From Triglochin maritima (Eukaryota; Streptophyta; Magnoliopsida; Alismatales; Juncaginaceae): a DNA stretch of 64,000 nt. The notes under the pieces were generated by a model that ran no database searches, was not told the DNA's origin, and saw only the letters and a program-made list of their open reading frames with translations. The DNA is taken from contig OY821788.1 in the NCBI GenBank assembly GCA_963682175.1, forward strand, positions 12,604,001 through 12,668,000, written 5' to 3'. The position numbers were made by a program, and so were the translations under genes. Each line of letters starts with the position of its first letter. The stretch's first letter is position 1. Below are positions 44,785 to 55,942 of the stretch, in pieces.

Positions 44785-45530
44785 GCTATTTGGGTGATAG
44801 TACAAACTCGACCCCATTTTTCGAAGAATTGTGCTCATTGGGTCTTGGTGAATTATTTTGGGGGCCATCTAGCTAGGTACAAAGTCTGTTTGACAAAATG
44901 AGACCATGTTGTGATTATCATCGAGTCATCTATGCGATTTGGGTGATAATACAAATTCAACCCCATTTTTCGATGATCCATGCTCATCGGTTCTCGAACA
45001 ATTATTTTGGGGTATCGAGATCAACACGAAGTCCCTTTGATAAAACAATACCGTGTTGTGATTAACGGTCAGCTTGCCCACGTTATTTGGGTGATAGTAT
45101 CAATTTACACAAATGTCTATCAAACTTTCATCATTAGGTTTCGTTAAATTCGTTTGCAGGTCCTATAACGTCACACTAGATCCTTCTCGAGCAATCACGA
45201 TGGTGTTGGGATTAATGGTTGGGTCACCACGCTATTTGGGTGATAATACAAATTCAACCCCGATTTTGATGATAATTGCTCAATGGGTCCCGATCCATTA
45301 TTTTGGGGTCATTTAGCTTGGCCCGAAGTCCCTTGATAAATTGAAACCCTACTGTGATTGATATTCTGGTCATCCATGCTATTTGGGTGATATTACAAAT
45401 TCAACCCCATTTCTCAATGATTCATGCTCATTGTGTCCCCGTCACATATTTTGGGGTCATCTGGCTTGGATCGAAGTCCCTTTGGATAAAACGAGAGCAT
45501 GCTATGCTTAACAGTTGGTTCACCCATGCT
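44785..45530 (+). repeat. Five tandem copies of a ~148-bp repeat
   Basis: The word GCTATTTGGGTGATA (or a one-base variant) recurs at 44785, 44934, 45082, 45231 and 45378, so the period is 147-149 bp, and a final partial unit ends near 45530. Within units ACAAATTCAACCCC, ATGCTCATTGGGTC, TTATTTTGGGGTCAT and GAAGTCCCTTTGATAAA recur. Copy 3 is the most divergent in its first half. There is no coding frame across units. Confidence 0.85.
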
Positions 45531-45593
45531 TATAAATGTACATGGTCCTAATGTTAATTTCACAGGTCCTTAGAACTGGTTGGAGTAACAACC

Positions 45594-47032
45594 TGTTCGC
45601 TTTTTGGTCTTAACCTATGTTTTGATGAATTACTAACCTAATCTTAATCACAATCAAATGTATTGTAGCACACATTATACATAGAAAATATATTATATTG
45701 TGCTAACATCTAAAGGTGATCAAGACTCAAGGAAGAATGGAATAAAGTCAAGACATGTAATCAAGGTAATTGAAGACGTGTAATTTTACTTTTATTTGAG
45801 TCTTAGGAATCTTTGAGAACTTGAGCATACAAGAGTTGTAACTTATTCATAAACACACTAGGTTCCTTGTAGAAGTCTCACACCAAATTTCACATCATTT
45901 GGACTTCAATAGATCAGTCAAACCTAAGTCGAAAAATCACTCAAACTAAACCTTCCAGTTAACCGATACACCAAAACTGATTTTACCCAGTTCCACCGGT
46001 GGATCTTTTTTTACCTTTTTTGTCGACCATTAAACCATATTTTCGTATGACCGTTATTCTTGTCATATTCTACAACGGTCGTATACGTATAATTTCACTT
46101 AACCCCTATATTATTTTTGGCCACCGATCGAACGTTGCAAAGAAACGATCAACCGGATATAGACAAATTTGTTTGCCCAAAGTGCCTATTATTTTTTATC
46201 GGACAAATTCTATTCTTGTGTTTTACCGATTAAACTTTTACATAGCCAAAACCCTCGGAACAGTCGACCACCCCTAGTTTTAGTTCAACCGTTAACTTAA
46301 GTTGTAGTCGTCTGGTTAGACCGTATCTTTAGTTCGTTCGAATATTTCCTTATTTTCATGGAAATGGTCGACCGTTGAACCTGTGTCGGTCGACCGGTTT
46401 AGGACAGATTTACTGAACTTAGTTTTCTATATTGTGTATCTTACATAAACCTTTACCAAATCAATCCCAATGTCTATATCTCTCTAGGAGCTTATAAATA
46501 GAAGTTCTCATACCTTATTTACTCAACTCACATACTTCCATTTGCTCCATACATTAGAGAGAAACTCTCCCACTCAAGAATCTCATTCCTATACACTCAA
46601 AGGCTTAAACTTCACCACTTGTGCTCAAATCCTTATCCATTCAAGTGTGCTCAAGTTAGAGTGTTTGTTACACATTCTTTGTCAAGAAAGAAGGTTGTAA
46701 GGCTTTGGTGGAAGCTTCCCTCTCGGGTTGTGAGAGGAGGATTTGAGCTCGACAAGGGTTGTTCACGAGTTTGTTGTGTACAGGCTTGATCTCGGCCTGG
46801 AATGGATATTGGATTAGTGAAGATGTGAGCGGAGCTCGTGGGATCGAGCGGAGCTTGCAACAGAGGACTAGGACCCGGTTGGGGTGCCAAACCTCTGTAA
46901 AAATCACCGTCTTCATTGTGGTTTGTCGGTCTTTCTTTACTTGATTTTCAATTATTGTTTCCACGTGGGAATAACTCCCACAACCAACTAAAGAAGTTGA
47001 TTAGAGATTATTAGGCCATACACAATCCTAAA
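45594..47032 (+). mobile_element. Solo copia LTR (type B) with target duplication CAACC
   Basis: 1439 bp, TGTTCGCTTTTTGG at the start and AATCCTAAA at the end, aligning with LTR B (10333-11797) along its length. Flanked by CAACC at 45589-45593 and 47033-47037 (AACAACC on both sides). The palindrome array has mostly decayed: one exact CGGTCGACCG remains at 46387 and variants are at 46375 and 46262. TATAAATA lies near 46494. No internal sequence remains. Confidence 0.8.
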
Positions 47033-47037
47033 CAACC

Positions 47038-47830
47038 AACTAAAGAAAAATGATGATATTAAAAAGTAGTCGAAAATAGCAATTTGGTACTCAAATTGTC
47101 TGGTTTAATGAGAATAACGCAAATCTATGTTTACATTTCTCTAAAACATTTTATGTGTGCTCATCCTTAATTTTTATTAGATGCAACAAATAAATTTCGA
47201 CAAATATTTTATTCAAATGTTCCAGGGCTCCTTAGAAATCACACAAAATTGAATTTCACGAGCTTATGAAAATCTCTACACAAATGAGAAGTAATCATGC
47301 TAACCTTCTTGACTAATATATTTATTTATTCTAATTGCCCTCTTGACAACAAAATTACTCTCTTGCTCTCTAAAGCTCATTAACCTCTTCTATCTTCCTC
47401 TTCGTCCTCTCACCAACACGTGTCGTTCTCTTTATTTGTTTTCTCTTTCCTATCTTCATTGATTCAAGAGCTTTCTCGTGGGTGCTTGCGAAATTGGCGC
47501 TTTGGAAAGATTTTGTATTTGGAGAATCCAGGTTGTGGAAGTCGTCTTCATGGTACGTGAAAGGCCTCGACGAAGGCTATTCATCAAACGTCGGGACAAA
47601 TGACTTGTGGATTTGCCTACAAAGATTCACAGAAACAACTCTCTAGCAGGGGACTGGGGTACTGGACTAGGCACGTGGGGGTTTGCTAAACAAGTATAAA
47701 ATCTCTGTGTCTCTTTGGTTTGTTCTATATTCATGTTCATTAGATCTTGAAATTTTCTAGTTATTTGTTAATCTTGCATAAAATTTAATTACCCTATTCA
47801 CCCCCTCTAGAGTAGTTGTAGATCATAACA
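47038..47830 (+). mobile_element. Old copia LTR 3' part (type Y), limits uncertain
   Basis: The right end is fixed by ATAACA directly before a degenerate primer site. CACCCCCTCTAGAGTAGTTGTAGATC is the familiar last stretch of Sirevirus LTRs. The left end was not found: the sequence from 47038 to about 47330 is AT-rich and could be LTR or older host DNA. No palindrome array is seen in it. Confidence 0.45.
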
Positions 47831-47832
47831 TT

Positions 47833-47844
47833 TGGTATTATAGC
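47833..47844 (+). other. Degenerate copia primer site (type Y)
   Basis: TGGTATTATAGC, two changes from TGGTATCAGAGC, positioned two bases after the LTR end. Confidence 0.65.
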
Positions 47845-47882
47845 AATGTATCTTTATTTTCATGACTTCACCGTCGATAGAG

Positions 47883-49272
47883 ATGTCTATTGGAGCATTT
47901 ATCAAGGGTCATCCGAGACATAGGTAACCACACTTTGATGGAAATAATTACTTCTATTGGAAATGTAGGATGTCCATATATCTTTAGTCTCTTGATCTTG
48001 AACTATGGAATATTGTTGAAAATACATACAAGAAACCGACTGAAGAATATAGAAAATAGGAAAATATTGACAAGGAACTAGCTAATCTTAATCTCAAGGC
48101 TATGAATGCATTATATCGCACATTAAAGAAAGATGGATTCAATAGAATTAAAACCTTGTCTATTGCTCATGAAATATGGAACGCTCTTGAAGCAACCCAC
48201 GAAGGCACTAGGAAGTCAAGGAAACTAGAATAAGTATAGTAGTTCATAAATATAAGTAGTTCGCCTAATTCTGAGATCTTTCGGACCCCACCAGGAGAAG
48301 AAAACAACTACAATTGAAGAAGCCAAGGATTTAAACAAACTCAGTGTGGAAGAGTCGGTTGGTAACTTGATGGTGTACTAGCTAAAAATGAAAGAACATG
48401 AAGAGGGAGCTACGACCAAGAACAAGTCCATAGCTCTCAATGTTGTGACAGACGTGGAGGATACTTCTGATGACGATGACATGATAAGGTTAGCATGCAA
48501 ATTCAAAACGTTCTTGAAAAGAGACAAATTCGATAAGAACAAGTTCAGCTCTCAAAATGAAAACAATAAAGATGATGTGGAACATCCGGTATGCTTCGAA
48601 TGCAAAAAGCCTGGCCATATGAAGCGCAAATCTCCATTTAGTAAAATGAAGAAACACTCTAAAGAGGACAACGGATTCAAAAAGAAGTCACTACAAGCAA
48701 CTTCGGATCAAGATTGTTCTGGCGAATCTGAGTCGGATCCTGAAAAGGAAGTTGTGAATATGTGTCTAATGGCACATGAAGATGAGGTATATCTCTCAGA
48801 CTCTGAACATAGATACAATGATTTACGTGGTGCCTTTAATGAGCTTTCTGCTAAGTACAAACTATCAAACAAAAATTGGAAAAAGAAAACAATTGATATA
48901 GATGCTGAAAATGCAAAGTTGAAATCTGAAATCGGAAAATTAACTATATGCAAGAATGATTTGATATGTGAAAATAAACTATTGCATTATGAAGTTGCAC
49001 TTTGCAACACTAGATGTGAGAGACTTGACTTTGAAATTAAAAACATTAAATTAAACACTAACTCCCTCAAGTCAAAAGATGAGAAATGCATTGCCAATCA
49101 TGATAGCAATAAATTCGGATATTCTGCATCATATTATTATTCTTCTTTTGATAATCAAAGATTTTTATCCAAACCCAAAGTCAGACAGATTTGGGTACCT
49201 AAAACTAACCAACGTGGATCCAAGCAAATATTGGTACCAAAAAACATTACATACTTCTCATGTTGTAAGTAA
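47883..49272 (+). pseudogene. Copia (type Y) gag, decayed
   Basis: ATG 47883 starts a gag N-terminus that is stopped after 14 codons. A DUF4219-like FDGN-YFYWK region and a UBN2-like region follow in several frames with stops up to about 48390. From 48388 one frame stays open for 294 codons, with an acidic segment, a knuckle CFECKKPGHMKRKS whose last cysteine is replaced by serine, a serine/acidic linker, a coiled coil (about 48840-49060) and two W/L-V-P-K spacer repeats. Frameshift near 49270 before the protease. Confidence 0.75.
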
Positions 49273-49318
49273 CCTCTCTCAACATTGAATGGATACTAGA
49301 TAGCGGGTGCTCTAGACA
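49273..49318 (+). pseudogene. Copia (type Y) protease start, split by a solo LTR
   Basis: The frame shows WILDSGCSRH, the catalytic-Asp motif of Ty1/copia proteases. It stops at the target site AGACA (49314-49318) of the inserted LTR. Confidence 0.8.
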
Positions 49319-51370
49319 TAAAACATCCCGAAACAGTAAAAAAATTAAATTTTTCATCAAGACAATAAAGATCAATAATCAAAGGCGGGAATGTTACTTC
49401 TCATAAAACATATAAGCAGTGCACCATATTACATCAGAGTTTGTCAAAACGATACATGATTACAACAGAACAACAAAGGAGATAAACGTAATCATGTCGA
49501 CCTCAGTGGTCCGAATAGAGGATCCGATCCCAAGATGCGCGCGCTCGCTGATCACCACCCAACTGGACCTACTGCGGTCCTGAAAAAGATACAACAATGC
49601 ATGAGTTTCCATAAGGAAACCTCGTATGCCAAGCTCACCTATATGCATGCAGTTGTACAATGAACCTATCATACTTGTAGCATGTCATGTCATCAACAGT
49701 AAGGAAAATAGTTCCCCCGAAGGGTAACACGGGACATCAGTCCGACAATCATCATCGGGTCTCCCAAGGATACCTACCGTAGGCACATACGGTCTAACGG
49801 AACATGACGTGACACTCCACACACGCGGCTACACTAATCATGGGGTTCGGCAGGGAGCATCTGCCAAGTCTGCGCCATAAGAAACGGATATGTAACTTCG
49901 TGGTCGAAACCACACCAATGGAGTCGTCACTCGGTCCGTCCATCAATCATCATCTCAGTAGGTGCCCATCTGAGGAACATAGCCGGAACGACATCATCGG
50001 CCCATCAATCATCATCACCGAAACAACATCGGAGGCATCACCGACGCTGCAACGGTGGTCCATCAATATGTCTGGCACATCATCGGACGGGTCCAGACCG
50101 AAGTGTGCCAGGTCATCAGGCTCCACGAGCCGAAAACACCAACCGCGTCGCTATAAAAGTAGGGCAGCGACCTCTGTAGCCACACAGGCCGGTAGTCACC
50201 ACACCCAACGACAGTTGCGTGCCCGCACAAACATCATACATTGGGATCCACGATCCCTCAGGCCTGCTACTCTACAATGAGTCCAATCAATCCATCATAT
50301 TAGTCACGATCCATACATGGAGGTGACGTGTCCCGGACGTCCACACTCTTCCACACGGTGGTCCCTGGGCAGGTACGCGTAGCGCGCCCACCGTCGCCTC
50401 CGGGCTCACGCACAAGGCGAGGACACGGGTTTCCGTGGACAGAGTTGGCATTCTAAACGGAACCAGGAATTCAGTCCTGTGCAAAAACGGTCGACCGAAA
50501 GAGGCAACTCGGTCGACCGCCTCAAGGGAATCGGTCGACCGAAAGACTGCAACAGTCGAACTATTTGCGCAAAACTTAAGTCCCAACGGTCGACCAAGAT
50601 CTAACACCGGTCGACCGAAATGAGGTCAAAATCTGGAGTCTGGTCAACATCAATTCAAAACTATCGGTTGACCGACTCAGGGGTCTCGGTCGACCGAAAA
50701 CTTACAGGGCATCCTAGTAATTCTAAGTCATATAACGGTCGACCGCAAACATGCATAATAATCCAATACACTTAAGTTCCGGTCGACCGACCACAAGGAA
50801 CCGGTCGACCGAAAACAGCCAGGCAATCAAAATACACTACATTCGGTCGACCGCCCGAAGGACCCGGTCGACCGTTGGTTGTCTTCAACCTCGCGCCAGC
50901 CGAGGATTTATGCACATCTCGCCGCCGGGGAGGTCTCCCACCTCCCCCGACCGACCAACAATACCCTCCCACGAGGGTGAGCAACAACCAAACACACTAA
51001 AAACCAGCATACCTTCGAACACGACGAACATGCCGGAGCCTCACTCGCGCCTCCTTCACCTCTTCGACAGCAACCACCCTTGCACGCCTCTCGCCGGAAC
51101 CACTCGCCTACTCCACCATGGTTGCCTCCTCTGCTGCAACCACCGGACAAGGAAAAGAGAGTGAGAGAGAGATCAAATGAGAGAGACAGAAATGGATTTC
51201 TCTTAAACCCAACAAAACCCTCTCCACGCTACAGTACCAGTCCCCCACACCATCACCTACACCTCCTATGCTCCTCCATCCCCATGCACGGCACTGTGCT
51301 GCACCCCTTCCCCATGCAAACCATCCTCTTAACCACCCATTAACCCCTAATCGGGTTTAGGGTTCTAACA
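49319..51370 (+). mobile_element. Gypsy (chromovirus-like) solo LTR, 2052 bp, inserted in copia protease
   Basis: Begins TAAAACATCCCGAAACAG (the TG start changed to TA) and ends TTCTAACA. Flanked by AGACA (49314-49318) and AGACG (51371-51375). The copia protease reading frame resumes on the right at the expected residue, which fixes both ends. The middle carries a GC-rich chromovirus-like block (49700-49850) and ten exact CGGTCGACCG palindromes. There is no primer site, polymerase or polypurine tract, so it is a solo LTR. Strand was judged from the CATCCCGAAA start. Open frames inside it (for example 49840-50280) have no recognisable product. Confidence 0.7.
50487..50874 (+). repeat. Array of CGGTCGACCG palindromes in the gypsy-like solo LTR
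   Basis: Exact copies start at 50487, 50509, 50532, 50608, 50687, 50736, 50780, 50802, 50844 and 50865, with variants near 50586 and 50664. This is the densest array in the window. Several come in pairs 21-23 bases apart (50487/50509/50532, 50780/50802, 50844/50865). Confidence 0.95.
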
Positions 51371-51375
51371 AGACG

Positions 51376-52142
51376 TATGACAAGAGATCCAACCTTATTG
51401 AGCACCTTACAAAAAAATCAGGAACAATTGTATTCGGAGACAACAAAATGTGACATATCATCAGTATAAGTAATATTTGTATCGACTCGTCTCCTAGTAT
51501 CGAAAATGTTTCGCTTGTTGATGCTTGAAACATAATTTAATAATTAGTGTCCGTCAATTGTGTGATAAAGGTTATAAAGTTGAATTTGAAAAGAAAATTT
51601 GCTTAATTTATGACTTAGAAACAAAAGTAATATATTTAATGGTTATAGGTAAATGAATGCTTATGTTGTAAATCTCAATGATGTGTCTTGCTCGGATGAA
51701 AAATGTCTAATAGCCTCAAATGACGCAAATTGTCTAAACCTTTGAAAACTGATTTAATAAGAGGTTTGCCTAAATTAAATTTCAAAAATGATCATGTTTG
51801 TGAGGCTTACCAATTTGGAAAACAAAAAAACCTTCTTTTAAATCAATCGACAGTGTCAACTTCGAAACCTTTAGAATTATTGCATATGGACCTTTTCGGA
51901 CCATGAAGGACCACAAATCTTGGTGTAAAGAAATATGGCTTTGTGATTGTTGATGATTTTACTCATTTTACTTAAGTTATCGTTCTTGCCAACAAAGGTG
52001 ATACATTTCAAGAATTTAAGAGTTTTTCCAAAAGATATCAAAATGAAAAGAAAACATGGATTATGAAAATTTGTGGGGATCATGGTGGTGAATTTGAAAA
52101 TGAATAATTTGAAAATTATTGAGAAGAGAATGGTCTTGAACA
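51376..52142 (+). pseudogene. Copia (type Y) protease end and integrase N-terminal part, decayed
   Basis: Continuation of the element left of the solo LTR. A VFGDNK-like protease segment is followed in broken frames by the pre-integrase region. PLELLHMDLFGP with the first catalytic Asp lies near 51868-51903, then YGFVIVDDF, and GDHGGEFENE with the second Asp near 52080-52105. Stops and frame changes occur throughout. The third catalytic residue is absent because G5 begins at about 52143. Confidence 0.75.
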
Positions 52143-53506
52143 TTGTTTCGATTAAGCTTAAACCGCAAGTGCACGACCGCAATGAAGCGGTGGCAAGTAT
52201 GGGTCGAATCCATAAGGAGGTGTGTCAACTCTGGTTCTTCAGAAATCAAGTGACAAATAAGGACAGAAGAGGTTTGGTTACACTAAACTAGCAACTAACA
52301 AACGAGAAAGATGACAGCATAAGACTAACTAAAATTAAACTAAACAACTAACAGAGCAAGATGAAATTCAGTAAAGAAAACTCCAAAGAGGTGGAGCGTG
52401 TGTACACAAGTAATAAGGTGGTGAAGAATGCATTCGATATGGCACAAGTATAGATTGTGTTTTCATGCAATGAAAGTGTCTAATGGTTGTGGTAAAACAT
52501 ATCAATCCAATCACTAACCTAGTTGATTAACATGAGGATTAAAAATTTGGTTATTAAGAACCTAAACAAGCATGGGAAGTATCTAAAAGTTGTGGCAAAA
52601 CCCATCAAGTTAAATATTCTAATTTAGACAAACAAGCATACATTCACATTCATCACATATTGCATAAGATAGCATTCATTCCCATTCTTCATACAAGTAT
52701 AAACATCATCTCCATCCCTAAAGGGGGATGAAACTACTCACTACACATTAAGCTAACAATACTAAGAAATAAAAACATTCTAACTAATTGTACAAGATTA
52801 TGAAAACAAAACTAAGCTAAACATGCAAGTATTCAAAAGAGAACATTAAAACAAAACTAGAAGAAATTATTTTATTGATGACTCACATTACAAGTAGCAT
52901 TCCCTCCACTTGAGTTTTGCTCCAAAGGTTACTCCAAGTAAAGAGAATGACCACCAAGCAATCGGTCCTCCCCATAAAGGAAGAAGAGGACTTCTATTTA
53001 TAGACATTAAAAAGACAATTGTGGACGATCCACTGTTGTTGGACTAATGAAACATTTTAAAATAGACACAAACAATATAAACCACAACCACACGAAAATG
53101 TAGTCCCAATTGGAGGTTTGGGCCGCCAATTGGCGGTCATTAGTGGTATGATGCGACCCATTTTTGGTTGTCTTCTTAAACGCTTCAATTCTTCCTGTGG
53201 GGTGCACCCTGGTTGGTTATTTAAGTCTGAGCCCAAATCTAATTGCCAAAATACTCATCATGATGTTGTGGAGTTTCTCAGTTTGCTATTTGGTCCTTCT
53301 GGCTTACATTTGGGTCATGCCCTCTTGTAGATATGTTCATAAGTCTCAGAGATCAATCTTTTTTCTCGTATTTTAGTATTTTTTGTGTCTTCTTCTTCTT
53401 AAACATGTTTATTCCTGAAACTTAGACATAAAACTCGTTACATAGCATTGCTTGCTCAACATGGAGGATATATGACCTAGATATATACATGATATGATAT
53501 TAATCA
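52143..53506 (-). mobile_element. G5 3' LTR (minus strand, decayed)
   Basis: Minus-strand LTR from the AATCA edge at 53506 (next to polypurine tract AGGTGTAGGGGTTTTT) down to TGTTTCGATT near 52143. CCGCCAATTGGCGG is still present near 53122, but USE (CCAACAACAG) and TATA context are mutated, so it is older than the others. The left edge is uncertain by ~10 bases, since the copia frame could extend into it. Confidence 0.7.
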
Positions 53507-55053
53507 AAAACCCCTACACCTAGTTTTTGCTAGTCTTGATCAAAATAACGAAAAGAAAAACAAAGAAAGGGAAAACAAACAGAAAAAAACAAGATTAGTC
53601 CTAACTCACTTTCGTAGGAATCACAGTTGCACTTAGCACGTGCAACAACCCATTAAACATTCTTGTCGCCAAGGAGGATGAGTGATGTCTCCTGAGGGTT
53701 TTCAGCGGATATACCCACAAAATCTGAATGTTGATGCATTATTCAACCTAGCAACATGACTCGATGGATCTGCCTTTATCGATCATTGAACACGGTATTA
53801 AGCCCTAATGTATCCAGTCCAGACACTAGCCTAGGGAACTATTCGTGCAAGTTAATTAAGGACTTAAGTGAAAGACATGGCAACATTAACATCCTCAAGT
53901 TATACAACGTGTAAAGTCCATTAAGGTTTTTATTTGTATTACCATTTTTTTCTTTTTTAACTAGTTGGTGTTTAATTCTCCCAGGGTTGGGTTTCGTGCA
54001 TGATTGCATGTGATAACTTATACTATCACGTACACTTTCCCCAATATCTTTACATAGGGTGACTCTTATTACCCGTGTAACGGGAGTTCGATCGGTGCAT
54101 CCCAAGTCAAATGACTCGAAAGCACCAGGTACTAAGTCCCTGCGGACCTAATTTCCCGAGTGATAGGAGTCGTGCGAGAAGAGAGAACATCTTACTTAAT
54201 TATTATTTCTTTATCTACATATGAACAAAAACCCCTACACTTATGGTTTCACAATAGGAGTTTAAGTGTCCCTAACTTCAACAAACTTCCTTATACTAAC
54301 AGGCATGAATTATTCGACTCGCTAGATTCAGGGTGGACTTCTTTTTTTTGTTTGAGTACTGAAACCTTATGATTACTCCCCCCAAGGGAAAACTGGGGTT
54401 GCATCCTTACAACTAGATAAGTCCTATAGCCGGTGTACTAGATATCATAATGCATCTTATTCAAGTCAATTCTGGGAACTTTTTTTTACTTTGGCTCTTA
54501 ATGGCTTTGCAAATGCTAAACCCACGCAAAACCCATAAAACATTTTCTTTCGCAAACACATGAAGATTTTGAAAGAAATGGAAAATTAAAGCTCTCGGCA
54601 AGCAAAAGAAGGCAAGTCACTCAAGGATCATCGTATAGCAAGATATATCAATGTAAATTATAACACACTTTCATGACCCTAACAATACAAACAAAAGAAA
54701 ACAAAAAAAGGAAAAGACTCGACTATATACACACGTAAAGCACCCCCCACATTTTCTTCATGCATTGTCCTCAATGAATGCGAGTATGATATTAAATGGA
54801 TTTATGCATGAACAAGAAAAGATCTCAGCAACGTGAAGTGCAAACGGAAGTTCATGGTCTTGTTGATGGACATAAACCCGAATTTTCCAAAACATGTGAG
54901 ATACTTAAGAAGGGAATACAAATACGTTAACAAATGGGGTCGAAATCCTCAAGGAGTGTAACCCACGACAACATTTTTTAAATATAACTATGTACAAAAA
55001 GTAGCTCTCATCATCCTTTGTCAAAGGACAACGAAAAGGAACCGCATAGTGGA
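53507..55053 (-). other. G5 3' UTR
   Basis: Minus-strand 3' UTR with the family blocks (CCCGAGTGATAGGAG, CAGGGTGGACTTC, GCATTGTCCTCAATG) but more divergent than in G1-G4. Internal purine-like tract near 54739-54751. No gene. Confidence 0.7.
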
Positions 55054-55942
55054 TCAATGTACTTGGAATGGGAACATGACACCACGCACGAACAAAATAC
55101 CCATGGGTGGGCCCCCTCACAAAGCATACCAAATATTGGGAGAGGTTCTTGAATTGGACACCAATGGGTCTTTCAAAGAATTAAACTGAAAGAGCTCGAA
55201 CCACTAAAGAGTTTGACAACGATTGCACAACAGAAGAAGAGTTTCTCCCGTTACGGTATTAAAATATGGATCATCAATACAAATAGCGGTGTGCAAAGAC
55301 CAGTCCAGTCCGGACCGGAACCAACCGGTCCCGATCCAATTGAAAATTCGGTCCCGGTCCAGTCCGGATCGGTCCGGTTTTTGTTTTTTATAATTTTTGA
55401 GGTACAAATTCAGTTTTGGACCGGACCGAATCCAACCGGTTCGGTCTGTATGCACACACCTAAATACAAACTCTCCAACCACAAGCTGGTGTGTAAGAAT
55501 GAGGTCAAAAACCTTATTATGTTTGCCTGACACATCAGGCGAACAGAAAGTGGGTCTTTTACCCAATAAATCCTTTCAAGACCTCCCAATACCCTCATCA
55601 AGTCTTACGAAAATAGGAGTATTAGGGAGTTGTTGCTCCACCAAAGGTTGGTCCTTGAGGGCACAACATTAAGATCATGTGGTTTAATGGCCACATGAGA
55701 AAAAGATAGGGCACAATCTTGTGCCAAGTCAAAATCAAGTTTGTCCATGTTATCATTTATTTGGATCGAATCGTCTACCAAGTGATCGTGAATTGAAAAC
55801 CCAATTCCCCTAGACTGACTAGGAGTATGACTTTGACAGATTGTGCTTTGAATTTGTGGATGTTGTGTGGGTTCGATATCACAAGATGAATCCTCACGTT
55901 GACAAGAAAGGTCACCGTTCTCACGTTCTTTTAATTGTTGTG
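55054..55942 (-). pseudogene. G5 knuckle-type ORF, C-terminal remnant
   Basis: Minus-strand homologue of the last ~60% of the G4 protein, from the coiled QQLKERE segment to the FQVH end. It has stops and frameshifts and is interrupted by a MITE. Its 5' part, including any knuckle, is cut off by insertion of element E at 55943. Confidence 0.8.
55284..55462 (+). mobile_element. hAT-type MITE, 179 bp, with 8-bp target duplication AATACAAA
   Basis: Terminal inverted repeats TAGCGGTGTGCAAAGAC and, at the other end, TAGGTGTGTGCATACAGAC (read inward), with AATACAAA at 55276-55283 and 55463-55470. An 8-bp duplication and a TAG-GGTGTGCA-like end are typical of hAT elements. The interior is rich in GGACCGG/CCGGTCC words and has no coding capacity. 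Cutting it out restores alignment of G5 with G1. Confidence 0.9.

Noticed and set aside
49840..50280. 146-codon frame within the gypsy-like solo LTR
   Set aside because: Composition follows the GC-rich LTR block; no domain; lies in non-coding LTR.
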